DNA from: Lentzea sp033794685
GTDB taxonomy: Bacteria; Actinomycetota; Actinomycetes; Mycobacteriales; Pseudonocardiaceae
Assembly (NCBI GenBank): GCA_033794685.1
Contig: JARAYZ010000002.1
Reading direction: 5' to 3' (one strand)
Length of the DNA: 64,000 bases
Under the pieces are notes generated by a model. The model was not told where the DNA came from. It saw only the letters and a list, made by a program, of their open reading frames with translations, and did not search any database. The position numbers and the translations under genes are program-made. This document shows positions 23,599 to 32,109 of the stretch, in pieces (position 1 is the stretch's first letter; every line of letters starts with the position of its first letter).

Positions 23599-24069
23599 GT
23601 GGCCGAGGTAGACGAGCCGGCGGTGACCCACCGCCCGGACCAGATGCGCGCGGACGTCGCCTCGTGGCCGACGGGCAGGTTGCTGTCGGTGGCGGCACGC
23701 GTGGTGGAGAAGCGGTTCGAGGACTTCCTCGCGGGCCGCGGCCTCACGCACGCCGGCATGATCACCCTGCACCACCTGGCCGACGGCCCGCGCTCGCAGC
23801 GTGAACTGGCGGTGCTCTGCCGGGTCACCGACCAGACCATGAGCCGCACGATCGAGCACCTGGACCGAGGCAGCCACGTCGTGCGCAGCCAGGACGCCAA
23901 GGACCGCCGCCGGACGTCGGTGAAGATCACCCCGTCCGGCCGCCGCGCCCTGGCCGCCGCACGCCGTGAGGAGCGCGAGTCCGAGACGCTGCTCGGGGCC
24001 GTCGAGGACTACGAACACTTCCGGCAGCAGCTGATCGCACTGATCGCGGCGGCGTCCACAGAGGACTAG
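23599..24069 (+). CDS. MarR-family transcriptional regulator
   Basis: The 156-residue protein carries a MarR winged helix: LTHAGMITLHHLADGPRSQR, then LAVLCRVTDQTMSRTIEHLD and the wing VVRSQDAKDRRRTSVKITPSG with the conserved DxRxxxVxLT-like pattern. The GTG at 23599 is only one base after GGAGG, so a downstream GTG at 23623 or a leaderless start is possible. It lies 26 bp after the molybdenum hydroxylase genes and is the natural candidate for the duplicated palindrome upstream of that operon. Confidence 0.88.
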   Translation: MAEVDEPAVTHRPDQMRADVASWPTGRLLSVAARVVEKRFEDFLAGRGLTHAGMITLHHLADGPRSQRELAVLCRVTDQTMSRTIEHLDRGSHVVRSQDAKDRRRTSVKITPSGRRALAAARREERESETLLGAVEDYEHFRQQLIALIAAASTED

Positions 24070-24073
24070 TCCC

Positions 24074-24118
24074 TGTCCCCGCAAGCCGCGTCTCTCGCCG
24101 GACGAGACTTGCGGGACA
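24074..24118 (+). terminator. Long hairpin terminator after the MarR gene
   Basis: TGTCCCCGCAAG pairs with CTTGCGGGACA with one base unpaired. An alternative inner stem GTCTC/GAGAC lies within it. It begins 5 bp after the MarR stop. Confidence 0.7.
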
Positions 24119-24194
24119 CGGACCAGCCCGAAATCCGCTACTGCGGCGACGGGTGTGGCGCGTACGGTGGCCGCCGGACGCGAAGGAGCGACTG

Positions 24195-24557
24195 GTGCCG
24201 GCGGCTCGACTGCGAGGCGTGACTCTGGACTGCGCCGACCCGCGCAAGCTGGCGGGCTTCTACGGTGCGCTGACCGGGATGCGCGAACTCTTCAGCTCGG
24301 AGGACTTCGTCGCTCTGACGGACGGCTCCGGCTGCGACCTGGGATTCCAGCGGGTCGACGGCTACCGCGCTCCGCGGTGGCCAGGCCAGGACGTGCCCCA
24401 GCAGTTCCACCTGGACCTCCGCGCCGACGACCTCGACGCGGCGGAAGAGCTGGCGCTGGAACTCGGCGCGACCAAACCGGACCACCAGCCCGGCGACGGC
24501 CGCTGGCGGGTGCTCCTGGATCCGGCCGGACACCCCTTCTGCCTGACGACGTCCTGA
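24195..24557 (+). CDS. VOC-family (glyoxalase-like) protein
   Basis: GTG at 24195 follows GAAGGAG at six bases and yields a 120-residue protein. VTLDCADPRKLAGFYGALTG and the C-terminal RVLLDPAGHPFCLT are diagnostic of the small VOC proteins annotated as glyoxalase-like. QFHLDLRADDLDAAEELALE contains a His-Asp strand that could bind metal. Monocistronic; function unknown. Confidence 0.88.
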   Translation: MPAARLRGVTLDCADPRKLAGFYGALTGMRELFSSEDFVALTDGSGCDLGFQRVDGYRAPRWPGQDVPQQFHLDLRADDLDAAEELALELGATKPDHQPGDGRWRVLLDPAGHPFCLTTS

Positions 24558-24591
24558 CGGCTTTACCAGGTCAGGACGCACGACCACGAGA

Positions 24592-25653
24592 TCACTCGAC
24601 GCCGTCCCGAGCCACACCACCGACAGGCCCGCAGGACCCCCTCACCACCAACTGGGCCGGCAACACCAGCGGCGACTCGCACTCCCCACCGGTGACCATC
24701 GCCATGATCGCCTTCGCCGCCGCCACCCCGAACCCCGGCTTGTCCTGCGCCACCGTCGTCAGCGCGGGCTCCACCACCGAGGCGATCTCGATGTCGTCGA
24801 ACCCGACCAGCGCCAGGTCCCGGGGCACGTGCACCCCGGCGGCACGGGCGGCGAGCAACGCCCCGACGGCCATCTCGTCGCTGGCCGCGAACACCGCCGT
24901 GGGAGGCGGGTCCAACGCCAGCAACCGTTTCATGGCAGCGGTTCCGCTGGCCCGGTAGAAGTCGCCGGACACCACGTACTCGTCGCGCGGCTCGATGCCG
25001 GCCTCGCGCAACGCCGCCCGGTACCCCGAGACACGCGCGTCGGACGGCTGGTTGTCCAGGGGCCCGGTGATCGTGGCGATCCGCGTGTGGCCGAGACCCA
25101 CCAGGTGCCGGACGGCCTGTTGTGCGCCGCCGAAGTTGTCCGACGTGACGTAGGTGGCGCGGGGCCCTTCGACCGCGACGTCGAGCGCGACGCACGGAAC
25201 TCCGGACTGCGCAAAGGCTTCGAACGCCTCGGCGTCCGAGCCGCTGTCGATCAGGACGAGGCCGCCGAGGTGGTGGCGGCGCGTCATGTTCACGTAGCCG
25301 ACCGGGTCCGCGAGCGATGCTCCGACCTCACGGGCGTCGCCGCTCGTCGCGAGCATCAGCAGGTGGTAACCGTGCGCGCTCAACGCGGACTTCAGGCCTA
25401 TCAACAGGTCCTGCAGGTACGGGTGGCGCCAGCCCGGCCTGCGGTGGTCGGTGTCCCAGACCAGTCCGATCATCGTCGACTGCTTCGTCGACAACGCCCG
25501 TGCGGACTCGTTGGGACGGTAGTCCAGCTCTTTCGCGACGCGCAGGACGCGGGAACGCGTTTCCTCGTTGACCGTTCCCGGCTGGTTGAAGACGCGCGAC
25601 ACCGTCGCGACGGACACGCCGCAGAGCTGGGCGATCTCTCGCCCGGTCGCCAT
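24592..25653 (-). CDS. LacI-family transcriptional regulator of the beta-glucoside operon
   Basis: ATG at 25653 is preceded by GGGAGG. Residues 3-50 form the LacI headpiece (GREIAQLCGVSVATVSRVFN) with hinge ESARALSTK, and the periplasmic-binding-like core runs to residue 340 (TDHRRPGWRHPYLQDLL, VGFDDIEIASVVEPALTTV). It diverges from an ABC importer and a GH1 glucosidase, the usual layout of cellobiose/beta-glucoside systems. The 14-bp inverted CebR box of Streptomyces (TGGGAGCGCTCCCA) was not seen, so it is not named cebR. Two operator-like repeats lie upstream. Confidence 0.92.
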   Translation of the reverse strand: MATGREIAQLCGVSVATVSRVFNQPGTVNEETRSRVLRVAKELDYRPNESARALSTKQSTMIGLVWDTDHRRPGWRHPYLQDLLIGLKSALSAHGYHLLMLATSGDAREVGASLADPVGYVNMTRRHHLGGLVLIDSGSDAEAFEAFAQSGVPCVALDVAVEGPRATYVTSDNFGGAQQAVRHLVGLGHTRIATITGPLDNQPSDARVSGYRAALREAGIEPRDEYVVSGDFYRASGTAAMKRLLALDPPPTAVFAASDEMAVGALLAARAAGVHVPRDLALVGFDDIEIASVVEPALTTVAQDKPGFGVAAAKAIMAMVTGGECESPLVLPAQLVVRGSCGPVGGVARDGVE

Positions 25654-25672
25654 CTGACCTCCCGATCCCACC

Positions 25673-25684
25673 GTAAGCGGTTAC
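25673..25684. promoter_or_regulatory. LacI-type operator candidate GTAAGCGGTTAC
   Basis: Read on the minus strand this is GTAACCGCTTAC, with GTAA/TTAC arms around a central CG-containing core, a common LacI-family shape. It lies 20 bp upstream of the LacI start and may mediate autoregulation. Confidence 0.5.
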
Positions 25685-25726
25685 ATAGACCCTACGAGCA
25701 GCACTTCTGCTAGTCAAACGCCTGCG

Positions 25727-25750
25727 CGAAACGATCTGTTTATCGTTTCG
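25727..25750. promoter_or_regulatory. Inverted repeat CGAAACGAT-N6-ATCGTTTCG, operator candidate
   Basis: Perfect 9-bp arms with a 6-base spacer lie in the divergent promoter region, 109 bp upstream of the sugar-binding protein gene. CGAAAC half-sites are typical of actinobacterial LacI regulators of plant-polysaccharide sugars. Confidence 0.75.
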
Positions 25751-25858
25751 TTACTTGACGGGCGGTGTGCAACACCGCTGTCATAGGCGCCACACAAATC
25801 TTCTCGAAGAACCACATCTCTGTTTCAGCGCGCCCAAAAACCAACGGAGGCCCGGAAA

Positions 25859-27115
25859 ATGCGCCCCAAAGCACTCGCACTCGGCTGCGCCGCGCTGGCT
25901 GCGGCCGTGGTGCTCAGCGGCTGCGGCAGCGGCACCGCGTCCGGCGGCAAGACCAAGCTGACCATCGGCTTGTTCGGCAACTTCGGCTACGCCGAGCTGT
26001 TCAAGGAGTACATGGCGGCGCATCCGGACGTCGAGATCTCGGACCGCACCGCGTCGTACTCCGACCACCACAAGAACCTCGCCGCGCACCTCGCCACCAG
26101 CAGCGGCAACGCGGACATCGAAGCGGTCGACACCGGGTACATCAACCAGTTCAAGGCCACGCCGGACAAGTTCGTCGACTTCAACACCAAGGGCGGCGAC
26201 CAGCTCAAGGACCGCTGGCTGGCCTGGAAGTGGGAGGGCTCGCTCAGCAAGGACGGCAAGCAGATCGGCTACGGCACCGACGTCGGCGGCCTCGCCATCT
26301 GCTACCGCCGCGACCTGCTGGAGAACGCCGGTCTGCCGGCCGACCGCGACCAGGTCGCCGCGCTGTGGCCGACCTGGCAGGACTTCATGGCCGCGGGCAA
26401 GAAGTTCCAGGAGAAGGCGCCCGAGGGCGTGAAGTGGTTCGACGGCGGCCCGAGCGTGCTCAACGCGATCGTCGGCCAGACCCCGGTCGGTTACTACGAC
26501 AAGTCCGACAAGATCATCGTGGGCGAGAACAAGGACATCAAGGCGGGCTGGGACCTCGTGGTCGACGGCGTGCAGTCCGGTCTTTCCTCGAAGCTGCTGT
26601 ACTCCACGCCCGTCTGGAACACCGGCTTCAAGCAGGGCCAGTTCGCGACCGTGACGTGCCCCGCCTGGCAGATGGCCAAGATCAAGGACCAGGCCGGTCC
26701 GGAGGCCGCAGGCAAGTGGGACGTCACGTCCGTGCCCGGCGGTGGCGGCAACTGGGGTGGCTCGTACCTGACGGTGCCGAAGTCCGGCAAGAACGTCGAC
26801 AAGGCCGTGGAGCTGGCGGCGTGGCTTACGGCGCCCGAGCAGCAGGCCAAGGTGTTCAAGAGCGCCGGGCTGCTGCCGTCGACCCCGAAGCTGTACGAGG
26901 ACCCGGCGATCGTGGACTACAAGAACCCGTACTTCAACGACGCGCCGATCGGCAAGCTGTTCACCGACGCGGCGAAGAAGCTGAACCCGCAGTACCAAGG
27001 TCCCAAGGCCGGTGACATCCAGACCGCGATCGGCAGCGCGATGCAGCGCGTCGAACAGGGCAAGCAGAACGGCGAGGAATCGTGGAACCAGTTCGTCGCC
27101 GACGTCCAGAAGTGA
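25859..27115 (+). CDS. ABC transporter sugar-binding lipoprotein
   Basis: A lipoprotein signal MRPKALALGCAALAAAVVLS ends in a lipobox with Cys22 (LSGC). The 418-residue protein is a type 1 extracellular solute-binding protein (LTIGLFGNFGYAELFKEYMA at the N-terminus, WPTWQDFMAAGKKFQEKA and WGGSYLTVPKSGKNVDKAVE later). The ligand is probably an oligo-beta-glucoside, judged from the GH1 enzyme in the same operon. GGAGG lies upstream of the ATG. First gene of the operon; the ATPase is not encoded here and is presumably the shared MsiK-type subunit. Confidence 0.92.
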   Translation: MRPKALALGCAALAAAVVLSGCGSGTASGGKTKLTIGLFGNFGYAELFKEYMAAHPDVEISDRTASYSDHHKNLAAHLATSSGNADIEAVDTGYINQFKATPDKFVDFNTKGGDQLKDRWLAWKWEGSLSKDGKQIGYGTDVGGLAICYRRDLLENAGLPADRDQVAALWPTWQDFMAAGKKFQEKAPEGVKWFDGGPSVLNAIVGQTPVGYYDKSDKIIVGENKDIKAGWDLVVDGVQSGLSSKLLYSTPVWNTGFKQGQFATVTCPAWQMAKIKDQAGPEAAGKWDVTSVPGGGGNWGGSYLTVPKSGKNVDKAVELAAWLTAPEQQAKVFKSAGLLPSTPKLYEDPAIVDYKNPYFNDAPIGKLFTDAAKKLNPQYQGPKAGDIQTAIGSAMQRVEQGKQNGEESWNQFVADVQK

Positions 27116-27126
27116 CGAGCTGACCA

Positions 27127-28047
27127 ATGGCAGTGATCGACAAGACGACCCGAAGGCACCGCTGGGACACGAGGTTCGCGCCGTACGGGTACGTGGCACC
27201 GTACTTCCTGATCTTCGGTGTCTTCGGGCTGTTCCCCCTGCTCTACACGGTCTGGGTCTCGCTGCAGGCACGCAACCTGATCGACGCCGACGCCGCGCGG
27301 TTCGTCTGGTTCGCCAACTACACGCAGCTGTTCGCGGACCCGTACTTCTGGAACGCCATGGGCAACACGCTCAGCCTGTGGCTCCTGACGACGGTCCCGC
27401 AGATCCTGCTGGCGCTGTGGGTCGCGCAGCTGCTCAACCGCAAGGTCCGCACCCGCACGCTGTTCCGGATGGGCGTGATCCTGCCGAACATCACCTCGGT
27501 GGCGGCGGTGACGATCATCTTCGCGCAGCTGTTCGGCCGGGACTTCGGCCTGATCAACTGGTTGCTGGGCATGGTCGGGGCCGGGCAGATCGACTGGCAG
27601 GCGGGCACGGCGTCCTCCCACATCGCGATCGCCGTGATGGTGGTGTGGCGCTGGTCCGGCTACCACGCGCTGATCTTCCTGGCGTCCATGCAGGCGATCC
27701 CGGGCAACCTCTACGAGGCGGCCACTTTGGACGGTGCGAACGGCCGCCAGCAGTTCTGGCGGATCACCGTTCCCCTGCTGCGGCCGCAGATCATCTTCTC
27801 CACGATCATCGCGACCACCGGCAACATGCGGCTGCTCGCCGAACCGCTGCTGTTCAACCCCGGCGCGGCGGCCGCGACCGGTGGTTCCGACCGGCAGTTC
27901 CAGACCGCCGCGCTGTACCTGTACGAGCAGGGCTTCACGAAGTACGAGTTCGGCTACAGCTCGGCGATCGCGGTCGTGCTGGCGCTCGCGACGGTGGTCG
28001 TCGCCGGTCTCGGCTACCTCGTGACCAAACGGATCCGGACGGAGTGA
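27127..28047 (+). CDS. ABC transporter permease (MalF type)
   Basis: This 306-residue inner membrane protein has six main transmembrane helices (APYGYVAPYFLIFGVFGLFP first). The binding-protein-dependent transport EAA motif is EAATLDGANGRQQFWRITVP around residues 198-217, which contacts the ATPase. It starts 12 bp after the binding-protein gene and is five bases from the second permease. Together they make a heterodimeric channel of the carbohydrate-uptake CUT1 class. Confidence 0.93.
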   Translation: MAVIDKTTRRHRWDTRFAPYGYVAPYFLIFGVFGLFPLLYTVWVSLQARNLIDADAARFVWFANYTQLFADPYFWNAMGNTLSLWLLTTVPQILLALWVAQLLNRKVRTRTLFRMGVILPNITSVAAVTIIFAQLFGRDFGLINWLLGMVGAGQIDWQAGTASSHIAIAVMVVWRWSGYHALIFLASMQAIPGNLYEAATLDGANGRQQFWRITVPLLRPQIIFSTIIATTGNMRLLAEPLLFNPGAAAATGGSDRQFQTAALYLYEQGFTKYEFGYSSAIAVVLALATVVVAGLGYLVTKRIRTE

Positions 28048-28051
28048 CCCC

Positions 28052-28939
28052 ATGACCGCTGTGCTGGAACGCCCCGCGCCGGTGCGGCCCACCGGCCCGA
28101 CGGCCAGAGCGCGCAGGCTGGCCCGTCGTGTCGCCGGGCCGTGGACGTACGCCGCCCTGATCGCCGTGCTCGCCGGGTCGGCCTTCCCCGTGTACTGGTC
28201 GTTCGTGGTGTCCTCGCAGACGCCGGACGCGATCGACAGCGTGCCGCCCGTCCTGGTGCCGGGCGGCCACCTGTTCGCGAACATCACGCGGGTCTTCGAC
28301 ACCACCGACTTCTGGCTGGCGTTGATGAACTCGATCGTCGTGTCGGGCACGGTGACGCTGTCGGTGGTGCTGTTCTCGACGCTGGCCGGGTTCGCGTTCG
28401 CCAAGCTGAAGTTCCGCGGCCGCAACGTGTTGCTGCTGCTCATCATCGGCACGCAGGCGATCCCGACCGAGCTCGGCATCATCCCGCTCTACATGATGAT
28501 GGCCGAGTTCGGCTGGGCCGGCGAGATCCACGCGGTGATCGTGCCGGGACTCGTGACGGCGTTCGGCGTGTTCTTCATGCGGCAGTACTTCGAGCGGGCG
28601 ATCCCGGACGAGCTGCTCGAGGCGGGCCGGATGGACGGGTGCCACTCGCTGCGGCTGTTCTGGCACATCGCGCTGCCCGCGGCGCGCCCGGCGGCGGCCG
28701 TGCTCGGGCTGTTCACGTTCATGCAGGCGTGGAACGACTTCTTCTGGCCGCTCGTGGTGCTCACGCCGGAGAACCCGACGGTGCAGACCGCTCTGTCCAC
28801 TTTGGCCAGTGGTTACACCACGGACTACACGCTGGTGCTGACCGCGGCGACCATCGGCACGGTCCCCGTGCTGGCCGTGTTCCTGTTGTTCGGCCGTCAG
28901 ATCGTCGGCGGCATCATGTCGGGCGCCGTCAAGGGCTGA
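28052..28939 (+). CDS. ABC transporter permease (MalG type)
   Basis: The 295-residue protein begins with a cytoplasmic Arg-rich stretch and has six helices. The EAA loop is LLEAGRMDGCHSLRLFWHIA around residues 190-210. FAFAKLKFRGRNVLLLLIIG is typical of MalG-type partners. It lies four bases after the MalF-type gene, so they are cotranscribed and probably cotranslated. Partner of the upstream permease in beta-glucoside import. Confidence 0.93.
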   Translation: MTAVLERPAPVRPTGPTARARRLARRVAGPWTYAALIAVLAGSAFPVYWSFVVSSQTPDAIDSVPPVLVPGGHLFANITRVFDTTDFWLALMNSIVVSGTVTLSVVLFSTLAGFAFAKLKFRGRNVLLLLIIGTQAIPTELGIIPLYMMMAEFGWAGEIHAVIVPGLVTAFGVFFMRQYFERAIPDELLEAGRMDGCHSLRLFWHIALPAARPAAAVLGLFTFMQAWNDFFWPLVVLTPENPTVQTALSTLASGYTTDYTLVLTAATIGTVPVLAVFLLFGRQIVGGIMSGAVKG

Positions 28940-28961
28940 CCCTTCTACTTGGGAGACTGCT

Positions 28962-30314
28962 GTGAGCTTTCCGGACGGCTTTCGCTGGGGCGTGGCGACC
29001 TCGGCCTACCAGATCGAGGGGGCGGCGCGGCTCGACGGCCGCGGTCCGTCCATCTGGGACACCTTCGCCGCCGTGCCGGGCGCCGTCGCGTCCGGTGACA
29101 CCGGCGACGTGGCGGCGGACCACTACCACCGCTGGGCGGAGGACGTGCGGCTGCTCGCCGACCTCGGCGTCGATTCGTACCGGTTCTCCGTCTCGTGGTC
29201 CCGGATCCTGCCGGAGGGGCACGGGAAGGTCGAGCAGCGCGGCCTCGACTTCTACCGGCGGCTCGTCGAGGCGTTGCTGAGCAAGGGGATCGAGCCCTTC
29301 CTCACGCTGTACCACTGGGACCTGCCGCAGGCGCTGGAGGAGCAGGGCGGCTGGCGCGATCGCGACACGGCCCACCGGTTCGCCGACTACGCGGCCGTCG
29401 TGCACGAGGAACTCGGGGACGTCGTCCGGAAGTGGACGACGCTGAACGAGCCGTACTGCTCGTCGATCGTGGGCTACGGCGAAGGCCGGCACGCACCCGG
29501 CGCACGGGAAGGCCACGGCGCGCTGGCGGCGGTGCACCACCTGCTGCTCGGCCACGGACTCGCCGTGCAGTCGATGCGCGCCAACGGGTTGCCCGAACAG
29601 GAGTTCGGGATCGTGCTCAACCAGTCCCCCACCGTGCCGGTGAGCGACTCCCCCGCCGACGTGGCCGCCGCGACCCGTCAGGACGTCCTGCTGCGCAGGC
29701 AGTTCAGCGACCCGCTGTTCGGCGCGGCCTACCCGGACGAGCTGAAGCCGATGTTCGGTGACATCACGGACTTCTCGTTCCAGCAGGACGGCGACCTGGC
29801 GATCATCAGCGAGCCGCTCGACTACGTCGGCCTGAACTACTACTACCGGCTGCACGTCGCCGACGCGCCGCACCGCGAGCCGGATCCGTCGAAGCGCACC
29901 GCGCACGACATCGGCGTCGACACGACCCAGCTCCCGGACGTGCCTCGCACCGGCATGGGCTGGCCGGTCGAACCGGTCGGCATGACGACCGCGCTGGCCG
30001 ATCTCAAGGCGCGGCACCCGGACCTGCCGCCGGTCTACGTCACCGAGAACGGCTGCGTCTACCCCGACGTGGACGGCTTCGAGGACACCGAACGCATCGC
30101 CTACCTGCGCGACCACATCGCGGCGGCGCAGGCAGCGGACGTGGACCTGAGGGGCTACTTCTGCTGGTCGCTGCTCGACAACTTCGAGTGGGCGCACGGG
30201 TACAAGCACCGGTTCGGCCTGGTGCACGTCGACTACGAGACGCTGGTCCGCACCCCGCGCGCCAGCTACCGCTGGTACCGCGACTTCATCACGGAAGCAC
30301 GGCAGGGCAGCTGA
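28962..30314 (+). CDS. GH1 beta-glucosidase
   Basis: The 450-residue protein is a complete family 1 glycoside hydrolase: N-terminal FRWGVATSAYQIEGA, acid/base Glu163 in TLNEPYCSS, nucleophile Glu362 in YVTENGCVYPD and the C-terminal WSLLDNFEWAHGYKHRFGL. No signal peptide, so it hydrolyses imported cellobiose or another beta-glucoside in the cytosol. GTG start with GGGAG upstream. It ends the importer operon and overlaps the convergent hydrolase gene by 26 bp. Confidence 0.95.
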   Translation: MSFPDGFRWGVATSAYQIEGAARLDGRGPSIWDTFAAVPGAVASGDTGDVAADHYHRWAEDVRLLADLGVDSYRFSVSWSRILPEGHGKVEQRGLDFYRRLVEALLSKGIEPFLTLYHWDLPQALEEQGGWRDRDTAHRFADYAAVVHEELGDVVRKWTTLNEPYCSSIVGYGEGRHAPGAREGHGALAAVHHLLLGHGLAVQSMRANGLPEQEFGIVLNQSPTVPVSDSPADVAAATRQDVLLRRQFSDPLFGAAYPDELKPMFGDITDFSFQQDGDLAIISEPLDYVGLNYYYRLHVADAPHREPDPSKRTAHDIGVDTTQLPDVPRTGMGWPVEPVGMTTALADLKARHPDLPPVYVTENGCVYPDVDGFEDTERIAYLRDHIAAAQAADVDLRGYFCWSLLDNFEWAHGYKHRFGLVHVDYETLVRTPRASYRWYRDFITEARQGS

Positions 30315-31671
30315 CGGCCGGGGTCTTCAGCTCCAGCAGGTAGTCGTCGACGTTGGTTCGAGTGCAGGCACTGCGCGGGTAGGCGATGTGGCCCCAGCCC
30401 TCGTAGGTCAGCAGCGCGGTGTTGCGCGGTGCCTGCCTCTTGATGTCGACCGCCCACTCGTGCGGGGTCGTCGGGTCGTACCTCGAGTTGATGACCATGA
30501 TCTTCGGCGCGTCGCCGATGTCGAGGCGGTGGGGCGGGTTGGCGGGCCGTCCGGGCACGCCGATGCAGGCGGTGGCCTCGTCGTGGCCGAGGAAGCTGCC
30601 GCGCATGATCGGTGAGCGGCGGAGCTCCTCGGCCCGCATCCGTTCGTAGTCCCGGAAGTTCCTGATCCGCAGCGAGAAGTCCTGGCACACCGAGGCCAGC
30701 ACGACCGACTCGTAGTTCGGTTCGAAGTCCTGGACCCCCACGCGTGCCGCGCCGGTGATCAGGTCTGCCGCGTAGAGCCAGTCGGGGCCGCGCAGCGCGA
30801 AGTACATGTCGTCGAGCAGGGTCTGCCGTCCGCCCGGCTCTCCGTCTGCCCGAACCAGGGCCGCTTCCCAGGCCGCGCGGACGTCCTGCCCGCGCAGGAC
30901 GCAGGAGGCCGAGCCGGCGCACCACCTCTCGAACTCCCGGAACGAGTCGTCCGAGGCGGCCGCCCGGTCCCCGACGAATCTCCGCAGGTCCGCGCTGTGG
31001 TCGACGACGCTGTCGAGGACCATCGCCCGGAGGTGACCGCCGAACTCCTCGGCGTACGTCTGGCCGAACGTCGTGCCGTAAGACAGGCCGAAGTAGCTGA
31101 TCTTCCGTTCGCCGAGCGCCCGCCGTGCCGCGTCCATGTCCCGCGCCACGGTGGCCCCGTCGGCGTGGTCGAAGATCGGCCCGCTCCGTTCGCGGCACCG
31201 CGCGAGCACGGTCTGGTTGTGCCTCAGCAGCGCGGCGAACCCGGCCTCGTCCTGCGGATGGGTCGACGGCTGCCCGGGCATGAGGTCCGCGCAGCGGATC
31301 GCCAGGCTGCCGCCCGTGCCCCGCTGGTCGATGCCGACGATGTCGAACCGGGCGCGGACCTCCGGGCTGAACAGGCGGGAGAGCGCGAACTCCGCCGCCG
31401 AACCGCCGGGTCCGCCGGGGTCGACCACCAGCACGCCGATCCGTCGCGCCGGGTCGGTGGCCCTGTGCCGGGCGATCGCGAGGTCGATCCGCCGGCCCTG
31501 CGGCCTGTCCCAGTCCAGCGGCACGGTCAGGGTGCCGCACTCGCCCTCCTGGTCGTCAGGGCAGGCCGCCCACGTGAGGGGCGGCGCTGGTTCGGCATGC
31601 GCCGCACCTGCGGAAACGACCAGAACCACGGCCGCGATGGATGTCGCCAGTACCCGCCTCACCGGCCGCAC
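30289..31671 (-). CDS. Secreted alpha/beta hydrolase, TAP-like (tripeptidyl aminopeptidase type)
   Basis: A signal peptide (MRPVRRVLATSIAAVVLVVS) ends near AAHA. The alpha/beta-hydrolase core has VVDPGGPGGSAAEFAL, the Ser197 elbow in YFGLSYGTT, Asp399 in NSRYDPTTP and His428 in GWGHIAYP. The C-terminal TAP-like segment is that of the Streptomyces SlpD/SlpE and tripeptidyl aminopeptidase family, which release N-terminal tripeptides outside the cell. The GTG at 31671 has GAGGGGG upstream. Several Cys pairs suggest disulfides. Confidence 0.88.
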   Translation of the reverse strand: MRPVRRVLATSIAAVVLVVSAGAAHAEPAPPLTWAACPDDQEGECGTLTVPLDWDRPQGRRIDLAIARHRATDPARRIGVLVVDPGGPGGSAAEFALSRLFSPEVRARFDIVGIDQRGTGGSLAIRCADLMPGQPSTHPQDEAGFAALLRHNQTVLARCRERSGPIFDHADGATVARDMDAARRALGERKISYFGLSYGTTFGQTYAEEFGGHLRAMVLDSVVDHSADLRRFVGDRAAASDDSFREFERWCAGSASCVLRGQDVRAAWEAALVRADGEPGGRQTLLDDMYFALRGPDWLYAADLITGAARVGVQDFEPNYESVVLASVCQDFSLRIRNFRDYERMRAEELRRSPIMRGSFLGHDEATACIGVPGRPANPPHRLDIGDAPKIMVINSRYDPTTPHEWAVDIKRQAPRNTALLTYEGWGHIAYPRSACTRTNVDDYLLELKTPAVSCPAVLP

Positions 31672-31821
31672 GCTGCCCCCTCGGCTTCGCAGTGGAGCGA
31701 CCCACCCTAGGGGAGAAAGCGCTCTCATAGGGTTTTTCAATATCCCGAGTTGCGTCGTTTCTGAGTCGATTTTAGGATGGCCCTCCCAACAGAGGTCGAC
31801 CATGCAGAGGACGTGCTCGTC

Positions 31822-32109
31822 ATGCCTGAACTGTCCCGTCTGCCTCAACCCGTCGTGGAGTCGTGGGACTGGCAGCTCTCCGGCCTGTGCCGTGGCATGG
31901 ACAGCGCCAGCTTCTTCCACACCCCGAACGAACGAGGCGCCGCACGCGACCGCCGCGAGGCTGAGGCCAAGGCCATCTGCCAGCGCTGCCCGGTCATGGA
32001 AAAATGCCGGCAACACGCGTTGGAGGTCCACGAGACCTTCGGCATCTGGGGTGGACTCGGTGAAAGTGAGTTGAGGGCAATTCTCGCGAAACGCGCACGT
32101 AGGACGTGA
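31822..32109 (+). CDS. WhiB-family iron-sulfur regulator, WhiB3/WhiD class
   Basis: Four cysteines (Cys23, Cys53, Cys56, Cys62 from ATG 31822) have the WhiB spacing CxnCxxCxxxxxC for a [4Fe-4S] cluster, followed by the G[I/V]WGG turn (GIWGGL) and a basic tail. MPELSRLPQP then WDWQLSGLCRGMDSASFFH matches the WhiB3 of Mycobacterium and WhiD of Streptomyces, which bind SigA/HrdB and respond to redox or sporulation cues. That match supports the ATG at 31822 rather than 31777. It overlaps the next gene by GTGA. Confidence 0.9.
   Translation: MPELSRLPQPVVESWDWQLSGLCRGMDSASFFHTPNERGAARDRREAEAKAICQRCPVMEKCRQHALEVHETFGIWGGLGESELRAILAKRARRT

Noticed and set aside
25640..25858. CebR box TGGGAGCGCTCCCA
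   Set aside because: Not present in the divergent promoter region; the LacI gene is therefore not named cebR.
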